DNA of 64,000 nucleotides from positions 12,787,287 through 12,851,286 of the forward strand of contig CP136061.1 in assembly GCA_032622095.1 (NCBI GenBank). Direction: 5' to 3'. The notes under the pieces were generated by a model. That model had not been told where the DNA came from, searched no databases, and saw only the letters and a list, made by a program, of their open reading frames with translations. Positions 13,554-25,773 of this stretch are shown here, in pieces. The stretch comes from Siphonodentalium dalli. Lineage: Eukaryota; Mollusca; Scaphopoda; Gadilida; Siphonodentaliidae. Within the stretch, counting starts at the first letter, position 1, and each line of letters starts with the position of its first letter. Made by a program: the position numbers and the translations under genes.

Positions 13554-14399
13554 CTAGACAATATTATTATTTTTTTCTTTCTTTTTCTTCCTTTTTTTGA
13601 TTTTTTCCTTCTGTTGTTGTTGTTGTTGATGATGATGGTATTGATGGAGCGCTGCTGCAATTTGCCTGTCTTTTTCTTCATTTAGCTTGTCTTTTTCTTT
13701 CCATCTCTTTTCGCGTGCTACCGATTCTGCTGCTACCTCTTCAAGGGTACAAGTTGAGCTAACGCTGTTGTTGTTGTTGTTGCTGTCCGTGGAGATGGGG
13801 GACACCGGTTTTAGATGGAATTCCGGTGTCCGAGGTGGTAGAGTGTCCATCTCCACATCGAAGCTGGCGGCAGGCACGTTCGGGGTGGTGTCGGCGTCCC
13901 TGTCTCCGCTAGCCTCGATGACGACAGCAGGGACTTTCGGAAGATCAACGGTGTCCCTGCTAGCTGGTAGAATGTCGTCGACGACCGCTTCAGCAGCCAA
14001 GTGGAGGGGAGCTGGACGTCTCTCAGCTCGCTCCTGTCTCCACTTGGCTCTTCTTTCGGCGTCCCGTCTCTTCCTGGAGGGGGTCTTCTTCCGCCTCTTC
14101 TTCGCATTCTGGTCCCAGAGGTCCAAGTCTCCGTACCGGATGGTAGGTCGCTGGTGGGGTCCAGCTTCCGATGTACCGCCAGCAGATGGTACTGCTGGAG
14201 CAATCCGGTACTCAAAGGATAGATGCACAAAGCCCCCTTTAGCCTGGGTTAGATTCCAGCTAAAGGTGTCCACAATGCGCAATCTATCCAAGACCGTAAC
14301 CACGGCAGAGGGGATTAGCTGCATAATCCTCTGCCAAGTCCAAAACAGCTCACTCCGAATCGCTCGGGTGGCTAAGTTCTTTTCAGAAATGCCACACAA
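13554..14399 (-). CDS. Unrecognised 281-residue protein, possibly retroelement-derived
   Basis: Open for 281 codons from the ATG at 14399, with markedly higher GC than its surroundings at 13780-14400. Residues 1-70 look globular (MCGISEKNLATRAIRSELFW, then FSWNLTQAKGGFVHLSFEYR). Around 98-125 is a basic KRRKKTPSRKRRD-type stretch. The middle is Pro/Asp-rich and disordered. The tail is Asn, His/Gln and Lys homopolymers ending in KKEKNNNIV. A charged segment (AREKRWKEKDKLNEEKDRQ) could be a coiled coil. The globular head plus SPSRKRRD-like basic motif recalls gag/ORF1-like nucleic-acid-binding proteins of invertebrate mobile elements, but I cannot name a family. It could be a real single-exon gene, a retroelement ORF or a first exon. 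No partner reverse transcriptase is nearby. Confidence 0.45.
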   Translation of the reverse strand: MCGISEKNLATRAIRSELFWTWQRIMQLIPSAVVTVLDRLRIVDTFSWNLTQAKGGFVHLSFEYRIAPAVPSAGGTSEAGPHQRPTIRYGDLDLWDQNAKKRRKKTPSRKRRDAERRAKWRQERAERRPAPLHLAAEAVVDDILPASRDTVDLPKVPAVVIEASGDRDADTTPNVPAASFDVEMDTLPPRTPEFHLKPVSPISTDSNNNNNSVSSTCTLEEVAAESVAREKRWKEKDKLNEEKDRQIAAALHQYHHHQQQQQQKEKIKKRKKKKEKNNNIV

Positions 14400-14797
14400 C
14401 TCACAAGCGATCCGGGCTCAACTATAGATAGCCGGAACAGCGACAAGACGCAGAGCGAAAAGTTTGCGATTTGTCCGCTCAACAGCTAACCGAGGATTTG
14501 AGTTATATATTATGAACTATATATATATGTCCACGGGTATATATGGGTGTGGCTTGTGTATACATTGTACGCCCGGGTTGGGTTCTGTTGTATACATACT
14601 TGATTAAGAGTATATAAGAGAATCGTCCTCATTGATGTAATATATTAGAAAGGATAATCTTAAACCTTTAATAGCTCTTGTGATATGTCAAGAAATCAAC
14701 CCAAAATCAGCCCAAAAACACAATCTATTTTACCAAAATCGGCCAACGGGTCTGAACGGGCGGGTAAGTATGGCTGAATAGGTCACTCTCATCGGTT

Positions 14798-14880
14798 TTC
14801 TGTGATAAAGTTACCCAGGTTCCTGAAATTGTGATAAAGTTGCCCAGGTTGGAGAGAATTGTGACAAAGTTACCCAGGTT
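14798..14880 (+). repeat. Short tandem repeat, about 3 x 33 bp
   Basis: Three copies of TTGTGATAAAGTTACCCAGG-type units with small changes. Confidence 0.7.
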
Positions 14881-15790
14881 AAGCAAATCTCACAATAAGA
14901 ACTTGATTTAAAAGTTACTGAGGGAAATACTGTTCAGTTTTGGCAAGTAAAAGCCCATATTAAGCACACATTAAGACATAGTAGTACTGTAGCTCATCAT
15001 TTTGATAGCAAAAATGAATAATTTGTTGATAAACATGAAATATTGGCCTCGCTCTCGATAATAATGTAAAGAACATGATATTTCCATAAGTATACGTACG
15101 ATCCACGTGAATAAAAAAGTAGTATACAATATATATGGAATTCTGATATAATAGATATATACATGATGATATGTGGTCCATAAAATGTGCGTCTCTGCTA
15201 TACAGTCTTGCCTATGTTACTTTAAGAGCTTCAACATTTTTACCGCCTTCGGTAAGTTGAACCTATATGTATGTTTGTACAAAATTGAATAACTTTCTAT
15301 TTAAATTCTCGTTAGGCGAGATGTCACCAATAAGTAGATTTTCGACAGTAATATTTGATATACCTAAACCTGTTAAATTATTTGCTAGAGTAATTCTTTG
15401 AAGTGTGACAGCACGTATAAGTAAAGAAAAAAATGACTTGCATATTAAACTGGATGACCACACCGACAACTAGGATTATCACTAATAAAGTTGCAAAATT
15501 TGTCAGCATAATTTAGGTCGCTACATAAGTTACGGAGCTTGCAATGTATTATGTTCAGTTGTCGTTTTCCAGTATTGAAATGATCAGGTTGTTTCAGGAC
15601 TATGTTTTTGTGATGCTAATTTTGTTTTTGAAAACGTTTAGTGAGCAACTAGTTCTTACTTCTTTCGGAAGTAAGTTCCAGTTCTTAGTTGATCGCGGGA
15701 AGAATGAATTACAAAACTGTTCAATCCACCATTGATATGGGTGTGTTTTCCCGTGAATATCCGGACATTAAAACTTCGCCCTGTATTTGT
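14881..15790. other. No gene seen
   Basis: AT-rich intergenic sequence; short ORFs only. Confidence 0.4.
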
Positions 15791-15794
15791 GCAG

Positions 15795-15900
15795 ATTTAT
15801 TGTATGGGAGGACACATTCACTTTTAATAATTATTTGCGCATAAATGTAATTATTTGTGCTTAAGCTTAATTATTAGCTCTTAAGCACAAATAAACGACC
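15795..15900. repeat. CTTAAG-palindrome repeat family, copy 1
   Basis: Begins ATGGGAGGACACATTCACTT and continues with AATTATTTGCGC / GCTTAAGC / CTTAAGCACAAAT motifs that pair with one another. Confidence 0.6.
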
Positions 15901-15904
15901 GGTG

Positions 15905-16115
15905 ATATGTACATGTATATAAGTTCAACTTGCCTTTGGTAGTCATGTTGCAATGCCATTATTCTTGATTTATTTTTCAGTGTAATAGCAAATGGGAGAG
16001 GAGGTACTCATAAGTGAGTAAGCACTTGTCCTCCAATCCCATTGTCTATATAAAAATGTATGTATCATTTCCTATATGTGTTATTGAAATCAGACAAATA
16101 AATATTTGAAAGTCT
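15905..16115. repeat. Possible LINE 3'-end copy, 2 of 2
   Basis: Diverged relative of 11955-12175, with the same order of phrases and an AATAAATATTTGAAA-type tail. It directly follows a CTTAAG-rich repeat. Confidence 0.4.
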
Positions 16116-16619
16116 GTTGAGTACGAAGTAGTGTTACGGATGACAAATTTACCGGAATGCAAAAATACAAATTGTCGTTGTCGAGTAATTTTTGTACAGT
16201 TTTCAACCAAATGAATCAAATAAAAGTTATATTATAGGCATACTAGTCCAATATAATCATTTAAGTTATTGTATCGTCGCTAGTCAGTGAGTGACTTGAG
16301 TGTTCTCCCCGTATCATTATAATATTTTAAGCAATCGTGTGTGCGAGCGGTTTAACATCCAGTATCCCTCAATTACTTTATTTTGATTACGGAAATTCGT
16401 AATTTAATTGACGCCATTTTATGGCTCCAGTCATAAATTCAATTTATATCAAATTATTAACTTTTAAATTATTAAATTTTAAGATAGCATATTAACCTGA
16501 GCGTTTACAGAATACATCTTCGACTCAAATTACTTATGTTTCTATATATTATCGATATTAGATCGTTGTTGTCACCGGAAATTTTAATGCAAATGGCGTA
16601 CAGTACCCCTTTAGCACAT

Positions 16620-16830
16620 ATAAGTTATATATGCTTGAAAACAATTATTCGGGCTTAAGCGCAATTATTTGCGCTTAAACGCAAATAAGGAAATTAAAAA
16701 GTATTACCAAACAATGGGAGGCCAGATTAACTTCTAATAATTATTTGCACTTAAGCGCAATTATTTGCTTAAGCGCAAATAATAGAATTACGATTAAGTA
16801 CAACTAAGCTATTTATGCTTAAGTGCATGT
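16620..16830. repeat. CTTAAG-palindrome repeat family, copies 2 and 3
   Basis: Repeated GCGCTTAAACGCAAATA and CACTTAAGCGCAATTATTTG units; ATGGGAGGCCAGATTAACTT at 16714 marks the start of a second unit. Confidence 0.6.
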
Positions 16831-16953
16831 ATACAATTGTTGGCAGAGTCCACCACACATTGAGTTCTTTTGTTAACAAAGGATGTAATTAACATAAGAC
16901 TCAGGCAGTTCCTTTTGTTAGCCTTTTGTTTCCGATTACTTCTCTATTTCATA

Positions 16954-17187
16954 GGGCAATTTTGTTATCAAAATGTGTAATTTCTAAACCGGAAATATTT
17001 ACTCTATAGACTATATATTACTCCGACGATACCGATAGACTTATGTTACACGAACTATAGTGACCTTTGAACTTCCCATGATTCTCTTGGATTTCCCATA
17101 ATTCTAATATCGGGTATAAAATACTTTTCGCGCCGAAAATATTCACTCGATTTCGAATTTTTCGACATGGCACTTCGATTAAGTTTT
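16954..17187 (+). repeat. 234-bp segment duplicated at 22255-22488
   Basis: From GGGCAATTTTGTTATCAAAA to CACTTCGATTAAGTTTT; by eye identical to 22255-22488 in the same orientation. Confidence 0.85.
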
Positions 17188-18366
17188 TAGTTCCTTGTTT
17201 AGTTATTTAAAAAAAACTTTCGACAGATCGATATATTGTCATCCGAAGTCAGCTCTAAGGCCGGAACGAGAGATTCAATCAGTATATTGACAGAGCACAG
17301 CAATATTGTCATCGAGATACCGAATTAATCAGTTAATTATTGCTAATGTATCGGCCAATGGAGGAATGTATTCACTCAGGAGCAATTACATGTGTTCATT
17401 CCGTGGGCGCTTCTGTGGTAATTCTTATTATATCAAGGAAATGGACTCCCGACTATCTGGACTTTAAGGTAATATAAATCCTTAATATCATCGTTCGTCG
17501 AACCATCAGAGCGTTTAATGGTCAATGGTTATGGAAGTTTTAATTACATTTTATCAAATGTTAACGCTACACGATATTCACGGTTAACTACGAACTTGGT
17601 TCTGGGGCTTTCTCAGCAATGCCCGCTATTGAACGATTGACGTCCGTGCTAACAACGATGTATATATCATTTACGTTCATGGTGCTAACTGCTTGTTCGA
17701 ATGGAGTTCTGTGCTGCATCCATGTTTAGCATGTGGACATGACGTTAAGAGTTATTTATAACCTGAAACTGTTATTACTATTGGAAGTGACATCATCTGT
17801 GACATCACGATCTATTTATACTATTGCCATGTTTATCAGTGACGTCAATTCTATATGGACCATGCAGTGTCTACTTTCATATTGTGACATCATCGTGGAA
17901 TTCAAGATGGACATTAATGACTTATTCACTTATTGAATGTTATACTTCAAATTTTGACTTTAATTAATTTTTTTTAATTCTAAATTTTATACATTGATAT
18001 TTAATTTTTAAATGTTTTGAAATGAAATATATTTTAATTTTCTTATTCAGTCAACTTTCTCTGAAATTTGTTCTCAATTTTGAACATGTAACTTAATTTT
18101 TATGTTTTCAATATGAACTTTTTGAGTTATGAATTTTTCAAATCGAATCTATCCTAGTTTTGATTTTTGCATACCCAATATTTTCTTGTCAACTTTTTAA
18201 GAAAGTTTTTAAACATTATTTTGTCAGCCGTCCGACTTTGAATAATTTAGTATTAGGTATTGCAAATATAGTTTGATAGTCTGACTTAGATATAAGTTTG
18301 GCTAGTTATCATTTTTCAATGGAGAAGTTGAACTTTGAAAATTTGGTTCTAATTTTTACAAATTTC
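17188..18366. other. No gene seen; very AT-rich
   Basis: Runs of T/A (17940-18060) with no ORF of interest and no bounded repeat. Confidence 0.4.
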
Positions 18367-18790
18367 ATGAAAGGGCATACATATATTACATGTGTCCGAT
18401 CATAACATGGATCAATATCACTACAAATGTCCAAGTAAACTTAATAGTTGCTTTTCTCTGTATGTAGAAGTTCGGTTCTATGTAGGTTATACTTTATATT
18501 TTTGAAATTACAGAGATTATATTTTGACTTGAGCAATCTTTTTTTTAAATCTATTGGATGCTGGTTGAATTATCACATGGAGATAACAAATTTCATGAAA
18601 TGGCATACATGTGCCCGATCATAACATGATCAATATCACCACAAATGTTCAAGTAAACTGAATAGCTGCCTTTCTCTGTATGTAGAAGTTCAGTTATATG
18701 TAGGTTATACTGAATATTATTCAAATTACAGAGCTTATATTTTGACTTGACAAATTTGGTTGGATGCTGGTTGAATTATAACATGGAGTT
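18367..18790 (+). repeat. Imperfect tandem duplication, unit about 210-225 bp
   Basis: Two copies share GGCATACAT, CCGATCATAACATG, TTTCTCTGTATGTAGAAGTT and GGATGCTGGTTGAATTAT in order, with indels between them. Confidence 0.75.
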
Positions 18791-19317
18791 AACTTTAGTG
18801 TTAATGTCACATACATGTATAGATTACTAAATATCCAATACGTTATACATTGTAACAATCTCTTGTCAATATTCACGAGTTGCTTACTATACAAAAAATT
18901 GTAGCCTGCAATCCGCTCCTTGCAATCAAGTTGATCATTTTTAATTAATTATATTAATTAAAAGTAATTTTAAAATATTTTCAGTTTGCATATATATATT
19001 TATAACATGCTTGCTTAAGAAAAATGGTTTTATGTCTGCATAAGCTATATATTTTTAGTAATTTACTCTCTTGTTTTAGTACATAAACTATATACTGTAT
19101 TATATCATAAGATTATCATTATTACAGTAAAATGCTCTAGTGGCTAGGTCCCCTCGCCTTTGTTTTGGAATATATATATGTGTGTGTGTAAGCATAGCTT
19201 CCTTTTGAGACATTGGCGAGTCGACTTTGTCGCTTTGAACCGACGAACTTCTTTGTCTCGGTGTCTCGAATTTGAGACATGCATCCGATGACTTTTGGAG
19301 GTGAAATTTAAGCCATC

Positions 19318-20267
19318 CAGCTATGGCAATTTCGACGCCCATTGGGCAATATCGACGCCCATCGGCCAATTTCGACGCATTTTATCGGGCAACTTCGACG
19401 CCCATCGGGCAACTTTGACGCCCATCGACCAACTACGACGCCCATCGGGCAACTTCGACGCCCATCGGGCAACTACGACGCCTACAAGGGCAACTTCGAC
19501 GCACATAAGGCAATTTCGACGCCCATCGGACAACCTTTTATCGGGCAACTTCGACACCTGTTATCGGGCAACTTCGACGCCCATCGGGCAACTTTGACGC
19601 CTACATGGGCAAATTTGACGCATACATGGGCAACTTCGACGCCTACATGGGCAACTTCGACGCCCATTAGGCAATTTCGACGCCTATCGGGCAACTTCGA
19701 CGCCTTTTATCGGGCAACTTCGACGCCCATCGGGCAACGTTGACGCCTACATGTACATGGACAACCTCGACGCCTACATGGGCAACCTCGATGCCTACAT
19801 GGGCAACCTCGACGCCTACATGGGCAACCTCGACGCCTACATGGGCAACATCGACGCCTACATGGGCAACCTCGACGCCTACATGGGCAACCTCGACGCC
19901 TACATGGACAACTTCGACGCCCATTGGGCGATTTCGACGCCCATTGGGCGATTTCGACGCCCATTAGGCGATTTCGACGCCCATCGGGCAACTTCGACGC
20001 CTTTTATCGGGCAACTTCGACGCCTGTCGGGCACTTCGACGCCCATCGGGCAACTTCGACGCCTTTTACCGGGCAACTTCGACGCCTTTTACCGGGCAAC
20101 TTCGACGCCTATCGGGCACTTCGACGCCCATCGGGCAATTTCGACGCCCATCGGGCAACTTCGACGCCTTTTACCGGGCAACTTCGACGCCTATCGGGCA
20201 CTTCGACGCCCATCGGGCAACTTTGACGCCAATCGGGCAACTTCAACGCCCATATGGGCAACTTCGA
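19318..20267 (+). repeat. 20-21-bp minisatellite
   Basis: About 46 units of AACTTCGACGCCCATCGGGC and variants; a sub-block at 19745-19915 uses a CCTACATGGGC version. Several frames stay open across it, which explains ORFs of up to about 200 codons; none is taken as a gene. Confidence 0.9.
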
Positions 20268-20280
20268 CGGGTGTTATTGA

Positions 20281-22037
20281 CGTCCCAGAGGTACCATTGA
20301 CGTCTCACAGACAGTTTGACACCCGCCGAGAAATTTTCATGCGATGACAATTTCGTCCCAGAAACAATGACATTACCCGTATTTTGCGATTAGATGACAT
20401 ATCATAATTTATATATTTTGATATGCGACGATATCCACGGTATTTTTAAAACCGTTAAGCATAAATTTTGGTAATGTACAGTTCTTAAGTTAGACTTAAC
20501 AAGGCAACATATTCAGCAATACTATCAGTGTACACAATTATACCGACAATTAAATGTCACGTATAGCAATTCAAACTGTAATTATTGGACATTTATGCTT
20601 GTTTAATACTACTATCCGACTCGAAATTACAGTTCCGAAACAACTTGTAGCCAACCTACAAGTACAACATTACTTCAACAACTCGAAAGTTTTATATGGA
20701 AACTTTGTAATTGGAAAATTAACTTTGAATCTTGAGGTACATGTACATTGTAACATTCGTACTTCTATAATAACAAACTGTTACCCTTGTAACACTCGTA
20801 CTTCTATAACAGAAACATTACTACCTTGTTATGTAATTCGGAGCATCAATATAGATATCAATATACATGTATATATAGATATATATACAATTGCAAAAGA
20901 AGTGAATGCCTCACATTGCTCTCAACTGGATCACGTTACTGACCGCAATTGAAGATACATACTCTAAATTATTTTTTAACGCTCCTAAATTTATATAATA
21001 TCGTTCACAGTGGTTAACCGTATGTGTTGGCATTAAATCATACCTGACAAAATTGATGACAACCAAACCATCTTTTGTAGAAATATTGTTAGAATCTGAT
21101 GATACGCGACCACCGAATCGAATCGTCCCCTTCCAGTGAATTTTAAGCATAAATATGGACTTTATCCTGCATAACATAAACATTTTTTCTTTATCAGCTT
21201 ACAACTGAATCTGTATTAACTATTCAATCAAATAGAATCACTTGACCAATTGGAACATGCATTCAGGTTTAGTGATGGTGTATTCCCAAGACATGCATTT
21301 ACATTGATGTAGATCAGTTCTTGGTAATATATTCAACGTACACATATATATCCTATCACATAAGTATGACGTTGATAAACAACATTGCTTTAATAAATAG
21401 TATGTTCCGCCGTTGTATCATATTTTGTTTCGTTCGAAGTCTATAATGCCAAATTATAGGAGTAGATGAGAATTTGTTCTCTCAGTTTACTGATATTAAG
21501 TTCTGACTTTTACAAATTGTAACTCGATTATCTCTACTTTCTTACATACACCTGTTTTGAATTCTACCACACAAAACAAAGATACCAGGGTTTTAAAATC
21601 ACCCTTTTAATGTGTGAAACATCGCATTGAATATTTAATTTTTTTTATGGAATATATTGACAATCAGTCTGTGTGTGTAACGCTTACAGTATAAGTCTCT
21701 ATTTATAGTGTACCCTTCCCCAATTGGTATTATGATGACTCTTGTCAATTAGATTGGATCATTCATTGTGCATCAAATTACGTAGAGTACTTTCTGGTAA
21801 AGGATTGAAATATATTTGCTGTTGTGGAAGTACATATTTATACTGATATATATTGAATCATGTATGACTGTTGAAGTATCATATAATTTAATACTGATGT
21901 CTCCTCAAATTGTCCCTTTTAGGAGATAGTGTGAACCGCATCTCCTCCCAGAGTGATCAGAGGCCCAGATGACTCCTCTGACCTTTGGGCCCCTCTCCAA
22001 GAATGCATCATTATGAATTTCTGGTGGCCGTTGGCTT
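20281..22037. other. No gene seen
   Basis: AT-rich with a 132-codon low-complexity ORF at 20554-20952 (+) that lacks any recognisable domain. A GC-richer stretch at 21905-21990 contains AGAGGCCCAGATGACTCCTC and may be a repeat fragment. Confidence 0.4.
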
Positions 22038-22858
22038 GGCAGAAGTTGGAGAATTCATAATCATTTCATGTGTAAAAGGTAGAGTGCAAGCATGAGGAGG
22101 AGAGAAAAGTGAGAGTAAGGTTTCATTATTGTTCACATGTTTAATGTATGTTTGTTGGGAGATCAGATCTCAATAAATAATATTATGGCCATTCCGTCTT
22201 AGTCATATTTTCCAAATGGAGTGGTTCTAATTAATAGTGAAGGGCATAGTAATTGGGCAATTTTGTTATCAAAATGTGTAATTTCTAAACCGGAAATATT
22301 TACTCTATAGACTATATATTACTCCGACGATACCGATAGACTTATGTTACACGAACTATAGTGACCTTTGAACTTCCCATGATTCTCTTGGATTTCCCAT
22401 AATTCTAATATCGGGTATAAAATACTTTTCGCGCCGAAAATATTCACTCGATTTCGAATTTTTCGACATGGCACTTCGATTAAGTTTTCCCACCCACCCT
22501 ATTCCCCTTTATTTCTAATTTAGATAAGTTTTAGATGATTGTTCACGGTAATTCGCTTACCGCTAGAATAATGTTTATTTCTTGAGATTTTGTCTTGTTC
22601 TGATTACATAATATTAATAATATGTGTTATATATTTATGTGGGCAGAAGTTGGAGAATTCATAATCATTTCATGTGTAAAAGGTAGAGTGCAAGCATGAG
22701 GAGGAGAGAAAAGTGAGAGTAAGGTTTCATTATTGTTCACATGTTTAATGTATGTTTGTTGGGAGATCAGATCTCAATAAATAATATTATGGCCATTCCG
22801 TCTTAGTCATATTTTCCAAATGGAGTGGTTCTAATTAATAGTGAAGGGCATAGTAATT
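22038..22858 (+). repeat. 217-bp direct duplication enclosing a copied segment
   Basis: 22038-22254 and 22642-22858 appear identical by eye (from GGCAGAAGTTGGAGAATTCA to AGGGCATAGTAATT). Between them are the 234-bp copy of 16954-17187 (22255-22488) and 153 bp of other sequence. Confidence 0.85.
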
Positions 22859-23464
22859 TGCTTGCCACCTCGCTTATTTCTTTCATGAGCCTTAATGGCT
22901 TTTCATTGTTCACTACACGCCTTCTCGTGTTTACCTGTCAACTCACGTGCGTTCTTCTTGTTTACCTGGTTTCTCATTGGTCAAATTTTAGACACACCTT
23001 TTTCGTATTTGCTTGCTGTAATTCTTCACTTTTGAATCGTCTTTGATCAGAACACATCCAACAAAATAGTTTTTTCCCTCCCTCCCACCCAAATTACTAC
23101 TTGCATGTGTGCATTGAAATTCAACAATGATATACATTTTCAGAAGTTAGGGTCAGTTCAGAGCAGTTGGCAGTTTTTTGTATATATACATGGAATGTTC
23201 AATGTTTGTATGTCAATATATGTATGTGTGTATTCATCCAGTTCATTTGGTGTGAATATTTATTAATGCATGTGCATGTTTTGTGTTCATTTGTGTGTTG
23301 TGTTTGTGACTATGTGTTCTGGTCAAATTCTATTCTATGGCAATAAATAAATTAGTTCATTTACTTGTAAGTTAATACTGCCCTTATGCTAATTATAGAT
23401 GTTTAAACATGGGGAAGTCTATTTCATTTTTGAGAGAAGATCTATATTGATGGGGGATGCAATG

Positions 23465-23725
23465 TACATACTTCAACTTAAGCAGAATTTTGTTTAACTG
23501 AAGCACAAACATTTTTTCGTGAGCACAAATATTTTCGCTCAAGCTCAAATAATTTTGGAAATGCGAATATGTGTCCTTGATTGCAAATATTAGTAAGCGA
23601 AAATAGTTGTGCTTAAGCGAAACATTTTTACGCTTAATCGTAAATAAGTGTGCTTAATAGGTACAAATAATTGCGCATAAGCGCAAATCATTATTAAATG
23701 TGAATTTGGCCTCCCATATATACCC
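23465..23725. repeat. CTTAAG-palindrome repeat family, inverted copy upstream of REPS
   Basis: Ends AATGTGAATTTGGCCTCCCAT, the inverse of the other copies' start, and contains at least six GCTTAAGCG-like or AAGCACAAATA-like units. It ends 215 bp before the REPS start codon. Confidence 0.6.
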
Positions 23726-23939
23726 GGTAGTGGCGGTACTAGATTACTGGTGTGGGTACGATATTTCACGGTACGTTCGCCCGACATTCCCCTTCCGGAT
23801 AAATAAATTCAAAATGGTGGAATTTGTGACAAATCGATGTTTGTGCTATTAAAAAAACATTCGTTTTTCGCATCGAAAATAGCAAAAGTGCACCAGATAT
23901 ATTGTTCTTCTGATTAATTAATAATGCTAGTTATGATAT

Positions 23940-24092
23940 ATGATGGAGTCCTTGAAATTATCTGAACATGAGCGCAAATATTATGATGAACTTTTCCACG
24001 CCTGTGACACAGAAAGTAACGGGAAGATAACTGGAGTACGGGCGACAGAACTTTTCCGTACATCTGGATTAACAAATGAAGTGCTACTGCAG
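23940..24092 (+). CDS. REPS1: REPS1/2-like protein, coding exon 1 (start of first EH domain)
   Basis: This exon encodes the N-terminus of a RalBP1-associated Eps15-homology-domain protein, a cytoplasmic adaptor of clathrin-mediated endocytosis that binds Ral effector RalBP1 and NPF-containing endocytic proteins (family knowledge). It gives 51 residues starting M-M-E-S-L-K-L-S, then KYYDELFHACDTESNGKI and ATELFRTSGLTNEVLLQ, matching the helix-loop-helix opening of the vertebrate REPS first EH domain. Two consecutive ATGs occur (23940 and 23943); the second gives the family-typical M-E-x-L-x-L-S start. The exon ends at CAG|GTTATT, a donor with a weak +3 to +6 region, and the open frame reads on into a stop at 24126. 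Phase is 0. It lies 215 bp right of a CTTAAG-rich interspersed repeat. Homology is by inspection but strong because the next exon continues the domain exactly. Confidence 0.88.
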
Positions 24093-25773
24093 GTTATTGA
24101 TGCTACTCATTTATATATATATATTTAGCTTATTTTCTGATGTAAAAATTCTTCAAAGGGAACTTCAAATGACTATGTTGACATTTTCATGCAAATCTCT
24201 AGTCTTCAGACTTCACTGACTTCAGTCCAGATTATCTCTATCATTGATTCATTCTGTAGATTACTAGTACTACTAGATATTACACTATTTACAGTGCAGG
24301 AAGTTGAGGAACCAATTCTGGTTGTAGACGCACTTGTAGACTAGACTCTACTATCTCTAGTCAGTAATCTAGACAAGAGCAAACAGTTGAAAAACTGTAC
24401 TGTACATCATTTACACATGTATTAATTAATATTAATTATTATTGTATGATTTATCATTTAGTTATTAACAGATTACCGTAACTGAAATGACAATCAACCA
24501 ATATTTGGGATACAGGTATACAGGTATCTATTTATAATGCGATTTTTTGCGCTTTTCCAGCAAAGCGAGTAAGGATGGGTCCGTGACTACCCGCCCCCGA
24601 GACAACCCCCCCCTTTCACTCTGAGACAACCCGCCCCTGGACAACCCGCCCTCAACAAGAAATTATGGCTTTGAAATCCATGTAAAAAAGGACGACCGTG
24701 CAGTCACGACCTGCACTACTCAGACTAATATGTTTTTACTTATATGAACGTCAAGATTTAATTAACTATAAATATTTCTTATAACCAATTACGTACACGA
24801 AGTTGGTTGCTTGTGGTAGGGGGATTGGGTCTGTACCTCATAATTATCATATTGTACTCATACATGTATCTTCCAGCCTTTCGATCGTGGCTCCCTGGAG
24901 CCATTTTTTTGACTGGCACGTATATGCCCATTCTCAATTTGGATGAAATATTAGTTGTACTTGCCTCCACAACCCTTGGCCTTGGTTGGAAATTGGGGTT
25001 ATTATGAGTGAGAACTTGGGTTTACCCCAAATCACAACCCAAATCATTAGAAAATAAGTAAGGAAGAACATTCAATTTTCAAGAACATGTTTTGTTTGTA
25101 CCTGTACAAATTCTATAGTGATTTTATAGGTTGGGATTTGATCAGTTTGATTACAATTGCATGGAGCTACATTTATATCAGCGCGGACTCGGAGCCATGC
25201 ACTATGAAACAACGTCAACCCAACCAAACCTAATGCGAACCATGCCAACATTATGCCTGCTTTGTGTGCTATGTCGCCATGGTCGTGTCGCTGTCAAATC
25301 GTCAATAACTTTCGCGGGAAAATGCGCGTGCCAATATGACGTCGCTTTGGATACAACATATGACGTAACCTAACAGTTTACGTGAACATGCTTCTACTAA
25401 TTTACTAAACTAAAGAAAAGTTTATTTAGTTATATAATAAACGTTCAAGATATTTACGATATGAATTATGTTGTTTTCGCGAGGTGGCTAAGGAAAATTT
25501 GCAGTTTTACGTAAATTTCCGCCATTTCCCGAATGGCATAGCAACCCGAGTCCGGTCGACAATATTTATGATTTAAGTAATGATTATTGTTCAAAGAATA
25601 AAGCATGTAATGCCTTAATGCAATGAATACTTTTATGTTGGCTATATGAAAAGTAACATTTTGTAGTTTTAATTTAATTGCAATGACGTTTCAAGATGGC
25701 GGCCCCTCAAATCCAAGATGGCGGTGCCCCTAATTCAAGATGGCGGCGCCCATGTTCGAAAGCGAACTTAGTA

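Noticed and set aside
13687..14427. 246-codon + strand ORF opposite the 281-codon - strand ORF
   Set aside because: Composition (Ser/Leu/Arg runs) fits an antisense shadow; the - strand reading has the more protein-like N-terminal block and natural homopolymer tail.
19295..20347. Overlapping ORFs of 70-198 codons across the 20-bp minisatellite
   Set aside because: Open in many frames because of the repeat; no start context, no unique domain.
20554..20952. 132-codon ORF
   Set aside because: Low-complexity, Ile/Asn/Thr-rich, no domain, overlaps TACATGTA and TATATA tracts; most likely chance.
22038..22858. LTR retrotransposon (TRIM) interpretation of the 217-bp direct repeats
   Set aside because: Repeat ends are not TG...CA, no primer-binding site or polypurine tract seen, and the interior is largely a copied local segment.
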